In this document: positions 53,696 through 62,989 of the stretch, one piece after another | Layout of the letters: the number at the start of each line of letters is the position of its first letter | How positions within the stretch are numbered: position 1 is the stretch's first letter | DNA from: Winogradskyella litoriviva | GTDB lineage: Bacteria; Bacteroidota; Bacteroidia; Flavobacteriales; Flavobacteriaceae | Direction: 5' to 3' | Assembly: GCF_013249065.1 (NCBI RefSeq) | Contig: NZ_JABRWQ010000005.1 | Location: forward strand, 1 to 64,000 | Length of the DNA: 64,000 nucleotides | Notes under the pieces: generated by a model | What the model was told of the DNA's origin: nothing | What the model saw: only the letters and a program-made list of their open reading frames with translations | Database searches by the model: none | Made by a program: the position numbers and the translations under genes

Positions 53696-54493
53696 TTATT
53701 TAAAATCGCGTTGACGTTTGGCTTCAAAAATAAGGATACCTGCAGCAACAGAAACATTCATAGAGTCTATAACACCTTGCATAGGTATGCTAATATTTTG
53801 CTTGGCTGCTGTTCGCCATTCTTGCGTTAATCCTGTTGCTTCTGTACCAACGACTATTGCGGTTGGTAAGGTGTAATTTTGCATATGATAAGGTTGTGAT
53901 TCTTGCAAAATAGCCGAAAAAATATTGAAATTATAATGTTGTAAAAATTCTATCGCTTCTGTAGAGCTTGCCATAGCAATTTCTGTAGTAAATACGCAAC
54001 CAACACTAGAGCGAATGATGTTTGGATTATATAAATCAGATTTTGGATTTGCAATAATTACAGCATCAACATTAGCAGCATCAGCAGTGCGTAATAAGGC
54101 ACCAATATTACCAGGTTTTTCTGGTGCTTCAGCAACTAAGATTAAAGGGTTTTTGTTTTTAAATTTTAAATCTTCAAGTTTATGGTTTTTAGAATTCACA
54201 ACAGCAATAACACCTTCAGTTGTATCTCTATGCGCTAATTTCTGAAATACCTCTTTAGAAATCTCAATAATTTCTATACCATAAGTACTCATTGCTTTTG
54301 CTTCGCTTTCTGAAAATAAATCAGGAAAAAATAAAAGCGTTTCAATGGTGTAACCACCTTTAATTGCTAGCGATAATTCGCGTTTCCCTTCAATTAAAAA
54401 TTGATTTGTTTTTTTTCTTGCTCTAGACTTTTCTTTTAATAGAGTGAGCTGCTTTATAAAGGGGTTTTGTGGGCTTGATATAATTTTATTCAT
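53696..54493 (-). CDS. TrmH/SpoU family RNA 2'-O-methyltransferase
   Basis: 265 residues. A small N-terminal substrate-binding domain, then the SPOUT knot motifs: NIGALLRTADAANVDAVII, VVGTEATGLTQEW and IPMQGVIDSMNVSVAAGILIFEA. It uses S-adenosylmethionine to methylate ribose in tRNA or rRNA; the exact nucleotide is unknown. A -7-like TACCTTTA lies 18 bases upstream of the ATG (54518-54511). Confidence 0.92.
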   Translation of the reverse strand: MNKIISSPQNPFIKQLTLLKEKSRARKKTNQFLIEGKRELSLAIKGGYTIETLLFFPDLFSESEAKAMSTYGIEIIEISKEVFQKLAHRDTTEGVIAVVNSKNHKLEDLKFKNKNPLILVAEAPEKPGNIGALLRTADAANVDAVIIANPKSDLYNPNIIRSSVGCVFTTEIAMASSTEAIEFLQHYNFNIFSAILQESQPYHMQNYTLPTAIVVGTEATGLTQEWRTAAKQNISIPMQGVIDSMNVSVAAGILIFEAKRQRDFK

Positions 54494-54811
54494 AAAAAAA
54501 TGATTACCTTTAAAGGTACTGTGAAAATAAAATTTGATTCTTTAAAAGAATGGGTAAAGTTAAGAATTTACGGCGTTTAATAGCATAAATTTTAGTTAAG
54601 ACGTAATCCAATTTCTAATTGAGAGTTGAAAAAATAAAAAAGTGAATTTTGATTAAATAATTTAGACGAATTTTTGAAAAAAAAAGAAGAAAGTATTTTT
54701 TGGAGCAATTCTTGTATGCATAAGTTATAGCAAAAATGTTTTAGTGCTGTTTAATGCGTGTGTATTAGACGTCATAAATTAAGTTTTGTAATAAGTTAAA
54801 TTTAAACAAGA
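54494..54811. other. 318-bp divergent gap, nothing certain
   Basis: AT-rich DNA between divergent genes. It must carry both promoters; only TACCTTTA at 54518-54511 for the methyltransferase is suggestive. No ORF, hairpin or repeat stands out. Confidence 0.4.
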
Positions 54812-55534
54812 ATGATGATTAAAAAATATAGCTTGTTCGTGTTTATTACAGTCACTCTATTTTCATATAGTCAAGAGATTAATTTTCAAAAAAATGATAA
54901 TTCTACTGCGACTGAATTATTAGTTGTGCAAAAACTGAATAAAAGTGGTGATAGTTTAATATTAGAAAGTGAGAAATTAAAGATACGCCAAGTAGATATA
55001 TTAAATGACAACTATTTTGAGACTATTAAAATAGATAGTATTAAGACTAAGATTGGTCTCAATAAATTGCCTGTTGGTAACTATGTTATACAAGCCAGAA
55101 TTAAAAAGCATTGGATTGTTATGTATTTTGAAAAAACGAAAGACTTAGCAAAAGGTTTAAATATTATTGATAATAAAAATAATACAAAATTGAACCTTGT
55201 TTCTATTGAAACAAAAGATTTAAAGAATGACTCCATAAACTCAAAACAAAATCTTTACAAAAAAAACACCATGTATTGGGTTGTGTATGAAACCAATTCT
55301 CCGTTTTCTACAACAAAAACAATGAGTTTAAAATATCCTGAAGAGATAGATGATTTAATAGCTAAAATAAAACTAGATGTTAAATCAAAATCTGGAGAAA
55401 ATAATAAGTTGTTGGTTTATGAGGTTTACAATACGTCCGAATTTATGAATATGCAACTCAAAAATCGTTTATATTATAAAAATACAAAATCAGATTATTT
55501 TAATGTAATTCCATTATATAGCTCTGAGAATTAG
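54812..55534 (+). CDS. Secreted hypothetical protein
   Basis: 240 residues; not recognised. A signal peptide (about 1-20, ending Phe-Ser-Tyr-Ser before Gln-Glu) precedes a beta-rich body with many Lys, Asn and Ile. GLNKLPVGNYVIQARI and KHWIVMYFEK resemble a carboxypeptidase-regulatory or type A tail strand, but no sorting domain is present. No cysteines in the mature part. ATG ATG start; the first is used here, and the second would remove one residue. Confidence 0.65.
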   Translation: MMIKKYSLFVFITVTLFSYSQEINFQKNDNSTATELLVVQKLNKSGDSLILESEKLKIRQVDILNDNYFETIKIDSIKTKIGLNKLPVGNYVIQARIKKHWIVMYFEKTKDLAKGLNIIDNKNNTKLNLVSIETKDLKNDSINSKQNLYKKNTMYWVVYETNSPFSTTKTMSLKYPEEIDDLIAKIKLDVKSKSGENNKLLVYEVYNTSEFMNMQLKNRLYYKNTKSDYFNVIPLYSSEN

Positions 55535-55789
55535 ACGAGTAATAAGTTTAGTCTTAAGCATAACGTGTGTAACTATTTGGGGTTTTAGAATTTCTACACT
55601 TTTCTTTTAGCAGAACAAGTTTTAATTAATTGGTTTTTGGGTTTTCTATTCGATTTAATCATGTAGTTGATGTTCTCGTATGAGTGACAATGCAAATTTT
55701 AGTGAATAAAATGAAATTATCTTATTTTAAGGTAGAAGGAGTTTTTTCACCTAACTTGTTGTATTATTGAATCATTAACCCAACCAATT

Positions 55790-57556
55790 ATGAAACAAAA
55801 ATTACTTTTCTTTTTTCTATTCGTATTTTCAATAACAACAATGTTTGCACAAGTCGCTAATCAACCTAGTGATTTAGTAATTTGCGATAACGATAATGAT
55901 GGCTTTGCGTTGTTTGATTTAACCGTTTTAGACGCACAAGTTTTAGGGTCTCAGAGTGGAATTGATTATACTATAACTTATCACGAAACTCAAACTGAAG
56001 CAATAACTGGTGCGAATCCGATAGCATCACCTTACGGCAATGTAGTAAGTGGTTACCAAACTATACACATAAGGGTAGAAGAAAATGAGACTCAAAATAC
56101 AGCATTAACCACTGTTAATTTAATTGTGAACCCTGTTCCAATACCAACTCAGACAACACCATTAGAGTTATGTGATGATGATAATGACGAGATTGCAACA
56201 TTCGATTTAACTATTAATGATAATCAAATAACAGCGGGTAATGCAGATTGGTCTGTATCGTATTATGAATCTCAGATGGATGCTGAAATGCAATTAAACA
56301 ATATACTAACGCCAACATCTTATGATAATACTTATAGCCCACAAACTTTGTATGTTGCCGTAACAGATGTAAACACTGGATGTGTTGGTTTTACAACATT
56401 AACTCTATATGTATTACCTAATCCGTCAGGTGCTATGGGCATACCATCGGATTTGGAACAATGTGATTATAATAATAACGTAACAGCTGAATTTGATTTA
56501 ACCATAAATGAAGGGGTAATTAATCCTTCTGGTGAACCCTTCAATATCACTTATTTTTTAAGTGAAGCAGATGCATCAGCTAATACAGGTGTATTGGCAA
56601 CGCCAGATAATTTTATAAATACAACTAATCCTCAAACAATTTATGTGAGAGTTGAAGCTCTAAACGGCTGTTATGCACTTACTTATTTTGATATTTATGT
56701 TAATCCATTACCATATTTGGATTTTGAAAGTGATTATAGCTTTTGTCTTGGCGATACATTGGTCTTAGATACAGAATTATCGACTTCTGAGTATGCATTT
56801 CAATGGACACATAATGGTAATCTTATACCAGATGAAACGCAAGCGTCTCTAACGGTATCAGAACCTGGTTTTTATTATGTAACGGTTATTGCTTTTTCTG
56901 GGTGTGGAACAGTTTCTACTATGATTAACGTAGAGGAAGTGGTTTGTACAGATTCCGATGACGATGGAGTAATAGATTCCGATGAAGATATAAATGGAAA
57001 TGGTAATTTAGAAGATGATGATACCGATAATGATAATATTCCAAATTATTTAGATGATGATGACGATGGTGATGGTGTAGATACATTAATTGAAATTAAT
57101 ATTGTTTTAGGTAGAAATGTATCGCATGTTTTTGTTGACACTGATAATGATTTAATCGAAAACTATTTAGATGACGATGATGATGGCGATAATGTGCTAA
57201 CCATAGATGAAGATTACAACAATAATGGAGACCCAACAGATGATGATACCAATTCTAATAATATACCAGATTACTTAGAGCCAAGCGTTGCTTTAAGTGT
57301 AGCTAGTTTTAATGTTTATAAGTTTTCAATATTTCCAAATCCAGCTCAGGATGAAGTTACATTTCAATTCTCAAATTCAAATTCAGAGAATGGATTAATA
57401 AACATATATAATATCCAAGGAAAGGTTATTCTGAAAGGTATTAAACTAGAACATCAATCTTCAACTTTAGATATTTCAAATTTAGAAAGTGGATTATATT
57501 TTGTTGAGTTAACCTTAGGAAATACTAAGACTATTGAAAAATTAATGGTCAATTAA
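55790..57556 (+). CDS. T9SS type A secreted protein with three repeat modules and Asp-rich thrombospondin-3-like repeats
   Basis: 588 residues, signal peptide about 1-20 (ending FAQ). Three Cys modules of the kind found in the 1-17 kb array (VICDNDNDGFALFDL, ELCDDDNDEIATFDL, EQCDYNNNVTAEFDL) and an Ig-like domain come first. Calcium-binding-like Asp/Asn repeats follow (DSDDDGVIDSDEDINGNG, DDDDDGDGVD, about 388-490). The C-terminus is a type A sorting domain (FSIFPNPAQDEVTFQF, INIYNIQGKVIL, LESGLYFVEL, ending EKLMVN). It should be exported by the T9SS and attached to the surface or released. A strong terminator follows. Confidence 0.9.
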   Translation: MKQKLLFFFLFVFSITTMFAQVANQPSDLVICDNDNDGFALFDLTVLDAQVLGSQSGIDYTITYHETQTEAITGANPIASPYGNVVSGYQTIHIRVEENETQNTALTTVNLIVNPVPIPTQTTPLELCDDDNDEIATFDLTINDNQITAGNADWSVSYYESQMDAEMQLNNILTPTSYDNTYSPQTLYVAVTDVNTGCVGFTTLTLYVLPNPSGAMGIPSDLEQCDYNNNVTAEFDLTINEGVINPSGEPFNITYFLSEADASANTGVLATPDNFINTTNPQTIYVRVEALNGCYALTYFDIYVNPLPYLDFESDYSFCLGDTLVLDTELSTSEYAFQWTHNGNLIPDETQASLTVSEPGFYYVTVIAFSGCGTVSTMINVEEVVCTDSDDDGVIDSDEDINGNGNLEDDDTDNDNIPNYLDDDDDGDGVDTLIEINIVLGRNVSHVFVDTDNDLIENYLDDDDDGDNVLTIDEDYNNNGDPTDDDTNSNNIPDYLEPSVALSVASFNVYKFSIFPNPAQDEVTFQFSNSNSENGLINIYNIQGKVILKGIKLEHQSSTLDISNLESGLYFVELTLGNTKTIEKLMVN

Positions 57557-57576
57557 ATATAGTTTTTATCTAATTT

Positions 57577-57608
57577 AAAAAGCTTCAGATGATTTCTGAA
57601 GCTTTTTT
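57577..57608 (+). terminator. Intrinsic terminator after the T9SS type A gene
   Basis: AAAAAGCTTCAGA (57577-57589) pairs with TCTGAAGCTTTTT (57595-57607), followed by T, 20 bases past the stop. Confidence 0.85.
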
Positions 57609-57659
57609 GTAATGTATCCTATTTGTCTTCGTCAAAAGACACTAAATTAAAACCATACC

Positions 57660-58457
57660 ATGAAAAAAATAGTACAATTACTTTTTATTACCATTACACT
57701 TGTAGCTTGTAAAAATGAAACTAAGGAGAATAAAACAGTTATAGAAACCGTAAAAAAAGAAGATATAACTACGAGTATTTATCCAGAATCTATAACCAAA
57801 GTATTTAATGCTCACGGAAGCATTGAAACATGGAATAAGATGAATACACTATCATTTACAATGGTAAAACCAGATGGAAATGAAGTAACTACGCTAAACT
57901 TAAAAACAAGAGCAGAACAAATTGATACGCCAAATTACACACAAGGATTTGATGGCACAACACTTTGGGTTAGTGAAAAAGACGGAAAAGAATATGCAGG
58001 AAAGCCAAAATTTTATAAAGGCCTAATGTTTTATTTCTATGCCATGCCTTTTGTTTTAGGCGATGACGGCATTGAGTATAAAGACATAGAGCCTTTAGTC
58101 TTTGAAGGAAAATCTTATCCTGGAATTTTAATTTCTTACGAAGATGGTATAGGCGAATCTTCAAATGACCAATACAAGATTTTTTATGATGCTGACACCG
58201 GAAAAATGGAATGGTTAGGTTACACGGTTACTTTTGGAAAAGATGGAGGCAGTGATGATTTTCATTTTATAAGATATAACAATTGGCAAACTGTTAATGG
58301 TTTGGTAGTGCCTAAGAGTATAGATTGGTATAAGTATGAAAATAATGCGCCAACAGAAAAACGAAATACAGTTCCTTTTACAAATGTTGTACTATCTGAA
58401 GAAGCACCAAATGCTAAATTATTTGTGCAACCAGAAGGTGCAAAATTGATTGAATAA
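57660..58457 (+). CDS. Lipoprotein, DUF6503-like
   Basis: 265 residues. The N-terminus (LLFITITLVACKNET) is a lipoprotein signal with Cys at about 17, so it should be lipid-anchored. YPESITKVFNAHGSIETWNKM and the later FDGTTLWVSEKDGKEY and DFHFIRYNNWQTVNGLVVP segments resemble the DUF6503 family of Bacteroidota, whose fold is outer-membrane-lipoprotein-like. Function unknown. It is convergent with the amidohydrolase genes. Confidence 0.75.
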   Translation: MKKIVQLLFITITLVACKNETKENKTVIETVKKEDITTSIYPESITKVFNAHGSIETWNKMNTLSFTMVKPDGNEVTTLNLKTRAEQIDTPNYTQGFDGTTLWVSEKDGKEYAGKPKFYKGLMFYFYAMPFVLGDDGIEYKDIEPLVFEGKSYPGILISYEDGIGESSNDQYKIFYDADTGKMEWLGYTVTFGKDGGSDDFHFIRYNNWQTVNGLVVPKSIDWYKYENNAPTEKRNTVPFTNVVLSEEAPNAKLFVQPEGAKLIE

Positions 58458-58504
58458 TGTATATAAATTACAGATGAGGTTTTTCACTTCATTCTGAATG
58501 AAAT

Positions 58505-58534
58505 AAAAAAGCGAGCCATTTGGCTCGCTTTTTT
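58505..58534. terminator. Bidirectional intrinsic terminator
   Basis: AAAAAAGCGAGCCA pairs with TGGCTCGCTTTTTT around a two-base loop. It serves the convergent genes on both sides. Confidence 0.9.
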
Positions 58535-58550
58535 ATCATTTATTTGTGAG

Positions 58551-59861
58551 TTACTTTTTTTCTGAGAATTTCTCGGAATAACGTTTCCAAAGCTCAGTTT
58601 GGTGCGTTTCTAAGCTGAGGTTTCTACCATCAATAAATGCGTGAATTAATATATTGGTTCGCATATCTAATGCATCACCTTCACTAATAAAAAGTGTAGC
58701 ACTTTTACCAATTTCAAGCGTTCCATAAGCATTATCAATGCCTAATATTTTAGCCGGATTTTTGGTAATTAATTGCAAAGCTTGTTCTTTAGTTAAGCCA
58801 TAAGCAACCGTTGTACCAGCATAAAATGGAAGGTTTCTAGAGTTCATGCGTTCCATTTGTCCGCTTGGCTCTAGTGCAACTAAAATATCTGCATCCACTA
58901 GTTTTTTTGCTAGTTTGTATGGTAAATCATAATCATCATCTTCTAATTCTGGTCTGGTGTGTACACGTCGTAAAAATACGGAAACATTGTTTTCTTTTAA
59001 AAAGTTAGTTACGTTGCCAGCTTGGTAGGCACCAACAATAGTAATTTTAGAAACGCCTTGTGCTTTTGTAAAATTCACAGCATCTGTAATTCCTTTTTCA
59101 TCATCTACATTAATATATAAGCGTTTAGAGCCATCAAATAATCCAGACATGGCCTCAAACGGTAAATGAGATTCCTTTTTGTCTCCTTTGTTATAACTCT
59201 TAGATTCCGCAAAATAATCGGATAATTCTTTTACTTGTTCGTTGTATTTTTTATTAGGTTTTAAACCTGCATCTTCGCCTAGCCACCAACGTCCTCTCGT
59301 AAAACTGCTAGGCCAATTGATGTGAATACCATCATCCATTTTTATAGCTGCATCTTCCCAGTTCCAAGCATCATATTGTACAACGGATGAGGTTCCAGAA
59401 ATGCGTCCACCTCTTGGTACAACTTGCCCCAACAGCACACCATTTGGTCGCATAGATTCTATTACTTTAGATTCTGTGTTATATGCTATAATACTTCTAA
59501 TGTGTGGATTGTAAGTTCCTAATTCAGATAAGTCAACAGAGGCTTTTACAGCATCTACTTCTACCAATCCTAAAGTTCCGTTAGCCACAATAAAGCCAGG
59601 ATAAACGTGCTTACCTTTGGCATCAATAATGTCCATAGCTTGCTTTGTAAGAGGTGTTGAAGCTTCTGGTCCAATGGTTGTTATTTTTCCATCACTAACA
59701 ACAATTATGCTGTTTTCAATAACGGTTCCATCTCCAATATGAGCGGTTGCACCAACAATGGCAAAATCTTTTGATTGCACTGGTGCAGGTGTTTGCTGTG
59801 CGAAACCTAACGTAATGCACAACAAAAATATAACGGTATTTATTTTATTTAAAGTTTTCAT
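58551..59861 (-). CDS. Amidohydrolase-family secreted protein, metal site degenerate
   Basis: 436 residues, signal peptide ending GFAQQ. The fold is shown by the start DFAIVGATAHIGDGTVIENSII, GKHVYPGFIVANGTLGLVEVD and the end LQLITKNPAKILGIDNAYGTLEIGKSATLFI. Where amidohydrolases have the metal-binding His-x-His after the first strand, this protein has Val-Ala-Asn-Gly, so catalysis by the usual mechanism is unlikely. It follows the larger paralogue by 11 bases; the pair is probably one operon and may form a complex. Confidence 0.87.
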   Translation of the reverse strand: MKTLNKINTVIFLLCITLGFAQQTPAPVQSKDFAIVGATAHIGDGTVIENSIIVVSDGKITTIGPEASTPLTKQAMDIIDAKGKHVYPGFIVANGTLGLVEVDAVKASVDLSELGTYNPHIRSIIAYNTESKVIESMRPNGVLLGQVVPRGGRISGTSSVVQYDAWNWEDAAIKMDDGIHINWPSSFTRGRWWLGEDAGLKPNKKYNEQVKELSDYFAESKSYNKGDKKESHLPFEAMSGLFDGSKRLYINVDDEKGITDAVNFTKAQGVSKITIVGAYQAGNVTNFLKENNVSVFLRRVHTRPELEDDDYDLPYKLAKKLVDADILVALEPSGQMERMNSRNLPFYAGTTVAYGLTKEQALQLITKNPAKILGIDNAYGTLEIGKSATLFISEGDALDMRTNILIHAFIDGRNLSLETHQTELWKRYSEKFSEKK

Positions 59862-59872
59862 TTTTAATTGTT

Positions 59873-62854
59873 TTAGTGTGCAGTATGTTCATTATCCATT
59901 GAGTCGCAATGCATTAATTTATCTTCTTTCTTCTTAACAGGTTGGGTTTTTAACCCTTTGTTTTTATCTTGAAGCATTAGATTAATTAACTCACTTTTTT
60001 CCTTTTTAATCGCTTCGCGCATTTGCTTGTCTTTTTCTAGGTCAAAATAAGTGACACCTTCAATAATGGTTTTTTCAGCTTTAGCATAAATGGACAATGG
60101 ATGGTCAGACCATAACACAACATCTGCATCTTTACCAACTTTAAGACTACCGACGCGTTTATCTAAATGCAATAGTTTCGCCGGATTCAAAGTCACAAAT
60201 TTCCAAGCTTCTTCTTCACTAATACCACCATATTTTAACGATTTTGCAGCTTCTTGGTTGAGTCGTCTAGACATTTCAGCATCATCAGAATTTATAGCCA
60301 CGGTAACACCTGCATTGTGCATAATTGCGGCATTGTACGGAATGGCATCATTCACTTCGTATTTGTAAGCCCACCAATCACTAAAAGTCGAACCGCCAAC
60401 ACCATGTGCTTTCATTTTATCGGCTACTTTGTAACCTTCAAGAATGTGAGTAAAGGTGTTAATTTTAAAGTCGAATTGTTCTGCAACTTTCATTAGCATA
60501 TTAATTTCACTTTGCACATAAGAATGACAAGAAATAAAACGCTCGCTGTTTAAAATTTCGGCAAGCGTTTCCATTTCAATATCCTTTCGGTAAGGTTTAC
60601 CGCTTTTTTTAAGTTCATCGTATGCTTTCGCTCTTGTGAAATAATCAATAAAAACTTGTTCAACTCCCATTCTAGATTGTGGAAAACGTGAATTTCTTCG
60701 CATACGCGATTGTTTTACGTTTTCACCCAAAGCAAATTTTATAAACTTTGGCGAATTGTCATAGATTAAATTTTCTGCAGATTCGCCCCATTTTAATTTA
60801 ATAATTGCTGAGCGTCCACCAATAGGATTTGCCGAACCATGTAAAATTTGAATCGATGTTACGCCACCTGCTAAATTTCTGTAGATATCAATAGATTCAT
60901 CATCTAAGACATCCTCAATAGTTACTTCAGCAGAAGAATTCTGTCCACCTTCATTAATAGATGAAGCTGCAATATGCGAATGCTCATCAATTATACCAGC
61001 CGTAATATGTTTACCAGTAGCATCAATCACTTTCGCGTTTTTATTTGAAAGGTTTTTTCCAATTTTAGCAATCTTTCCATCTTTAATTAAAACATCTATG
61101 TTTTCTAAAATGCCTTCCTTTTCATTGGTCCATACGGTCGCGTTTTTAAATAGTAGCACTTCAGATTTTGGTTTTTCCGTAAAACCATAAGCTAAGTTAG
61201 GGAAGGTGATAGGACTCATAAAAGGTTCATCTTCTACGTCTCCATGCATTTTTTTAGTACCCTTTTTATCGGCATCTTTTTGCTTCAATTTAATGGCATT
61301 AAACAGTAATTCATTTCCGTTTGGTAAGATTGCTTTTCCGTTTAACGAATTATTGTTAGCAGCATTAGCTACCACTCTTACAAACTCTTTTTTAGTGCTA
61401 TCCGCAGTTTTAAAAGTTAGGTTAACCCAATTATCTTTATAACTCATTTTAGTACCTAAGATCTTGTCGTTACTTTTAATTGTAGCATTTGGTTTGCTTG
61501 TACTACCAGAAACTGAAAGTTCATAATCTGTTCCATTAATTTGAAACTTGTAATCACCATCAATATCATTTTTAGTCATATCTGAAACTACATTTGCATT
61601 GCCTTGAACCCAATTTTCGTAGAGTTTGGTTTTCTTTTCAAAAATATCACCATCTGTAATTAAAAAGTTAGCGTAGCTACCAGCTTTTAAAGTACCTAAA
61701 ACATCTGATTTACCTAATAATGAAGCCGGAACTGTGGTTAAAGCTTCTAAAGCTTTTTGTTTAGAAAGACCCATTTCTATAGCTTTCATTAAGTTTGATG
61801 AGAATGATTTTTTAGATTTTAAACCATGTGTTGTAAAAGTGAATTTAATTCCGTTTTCTGCCAATAATCTAGGATTGTGAGGTTCTTGATTCCATGAGCG
61901 CATATCACTTAAAGATAATGTACTCGCTAAAAATGGGTCGTCAACATCATAAGCTAATTGAAAATCTAATGGCAAAATTACAGTGGCATTTGTTGCTTTT
62001 ATTTCACTGATACGTTCATATTCATCACCACCTCCAAGAATAGTATATTGAATATTAAAAGCATCACCAACTTTATCAGCACGTAAAAGATTAAGTCTGC
62101 TGCCAGCTTCAAAAATCTGAAGCAAATTCTTGTTTTTATTTAAGGCTTCTAATGATAAATCTTTTGTGTCTATGTTTCCTGCTTCATACCATTTAGCATC
62201 ATTATACATTTGTCGCAATAAAGCCATACTTCCCATAATAGACGATGGGTAAGATTGGTTAGATTTTGCACTTTTACTAAACGAAAAATGTTGAGATGTT
62301 CTGCCATCTACAATTCGCATGGCATTGTCAGCATTATTGTTTAAAGCAATTAAAGCACCAGTTCCGCGCACTACACCATCAGGGAAATGCGTGTTTACAA
62401 CACCAAAGCCTAGGTTGAGTAATTCTGTAGCTGACTTTTCATCGTACTTAAAAGTTGTCATTACATCTTGTTCTGGCATAATGTGGTCGTTCCAGTAAAA
62501 ACCGCTTCGGCTTGGTCCGTATTGAGATTCGCCACGTTGTCTTTTTGGTTTTTCTACACCAAATGTGGTGTATAAATCAATGAAAGAAGGATAAACTGTT
62601 TTACCAGAAAGATCAATTGTTGTGGTATTCTTCGGAATGGTTACCGATTGACCAACACTTACAACTTTGCCGTCTTTTATAAGTAGAGTGGCATTGTCTA
62701 AGACTTCGGTTGGTGACACATGAATCTTTGCATTTGTAAATGCAGTGTAATTGGTATTATTTGCAATGACACCAGAATTACTCGGAAAGTAGTCTTGTGC
62801 AAATAACGAAAAACTGCACATCAGTACGAGCAGTCGTAAATAGTATTTTATCAT
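59873..62854 (-). CDS. Large secreted protein with two amidohydrolase-like domains
   Basis: 993 residues, signal peptide ending SLFAQD. The N-terminal half (about 25-420) has the amidohydrolase fold but no His-x-His (KTVYPSFIDLYTTFGVEK). A beta domain (about 430-530) follows. The C-terminal half has a full metal site: ITAGIIDEHSHIAAS (about 620), CHSYVQSE, TFTHILEGYKVADK and INSDDAEM. Thus only one half should be active. The substrate may be a peptide or cyclic imide, as in imidazolonepropionase-like enzymes, but this is not settled. Periplasmic. Confidence 0.88.
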   Translation of the reverse strand: MIKYYLRLLVLMCSFSLFAQDYFPSNSGVIANNTNYTAFTNAKIHVSPTEVLDNATLLIKDGKVVSVGQSVTIPKNTTTIDLSGKTVYPSFIDLYTTFGVEKPKRQRGESQYGPSRSGFYWNDHIMPEQDVMTTFKYDEKSATELLNLGFGVVNTHFPDGVVRGTGALIALNNNADNAMRIVDGRTSQHFSFSKSAKSNQSYPSSIMGSMALLRQMYNDAKWYEAGNIDTKDLSLEALNKNKNLLQIFEAGSRLNLLRADKVGDAFNIQYTILGGGDEYERISEIKATNATVILPLDFQLAYDVDDPFLASTLSLSDMRSWNQEPHNPRLLAENGIKFTFTTHGLKSKKSFSSNLMKAIEMGLSKQKALEALTTVPASLLGKSDVLGTLKAGSYANFLITDGDIFEKKTKLYENWVQGNANVVSDMTKNDIDGDYKFQINGTDYELSVSGSTSKPNATIKSNDKILGTKMSYKDNWVNLTFKTADSTKKEFVRVVANAANNNSLNGKAILPNGNELLFNAIKLKQKDADKKGTKKMHGDVEDEPFMSPITFPNLAYGFTEKPKSEVLLFKNATVWTNEKEGILENIDVLIKDGKIAKIGKNLSNKNAKVIDATGKHITAGIIDEHSHIAASSINEGGQNSSAEVTIEDVLDDESIDIYRNLAGGVTSIQILHGSANPIGGRSAIIKLKWGESAENLIYDNSPKFIKFALGENVKQSRMRRNSRFPQSRMGVEQVFIDYFTRAKAYDELKKSGKPYRKDIEMETLAEILNSERFISCHSYVQSEINMLMKVAEQFDFKINTFTHILEGYKVADKMKAHGVGGSTFSDWWAYKYEVNDAIPYNAAIMHNAGVTVAINSDDAEMSRRLNQEAAKSLKYGGISEEEAWKFVTLNPAKLLHLDKRVGSLKVGKDADVVLWSDHPLSIYAKAEKTIIEGVTYFDLEKDKQMREAIKKEKSELINLMLQDKNKGLKTQPVKKKEDKLMHCDSMDNEHTAH

Positions 62855-62989
62855 AAGAGTGGTTGGTTGGATTAACTTTCTAAATATAGGAAATATTGAT
62901 TGAACCTAAATAGATTTAAATATTTTAACGTTTTAAGGGTAGTCGTACAGTAAAGTTTAGATTGCGCTCAACTAGACATTTAGGATATA

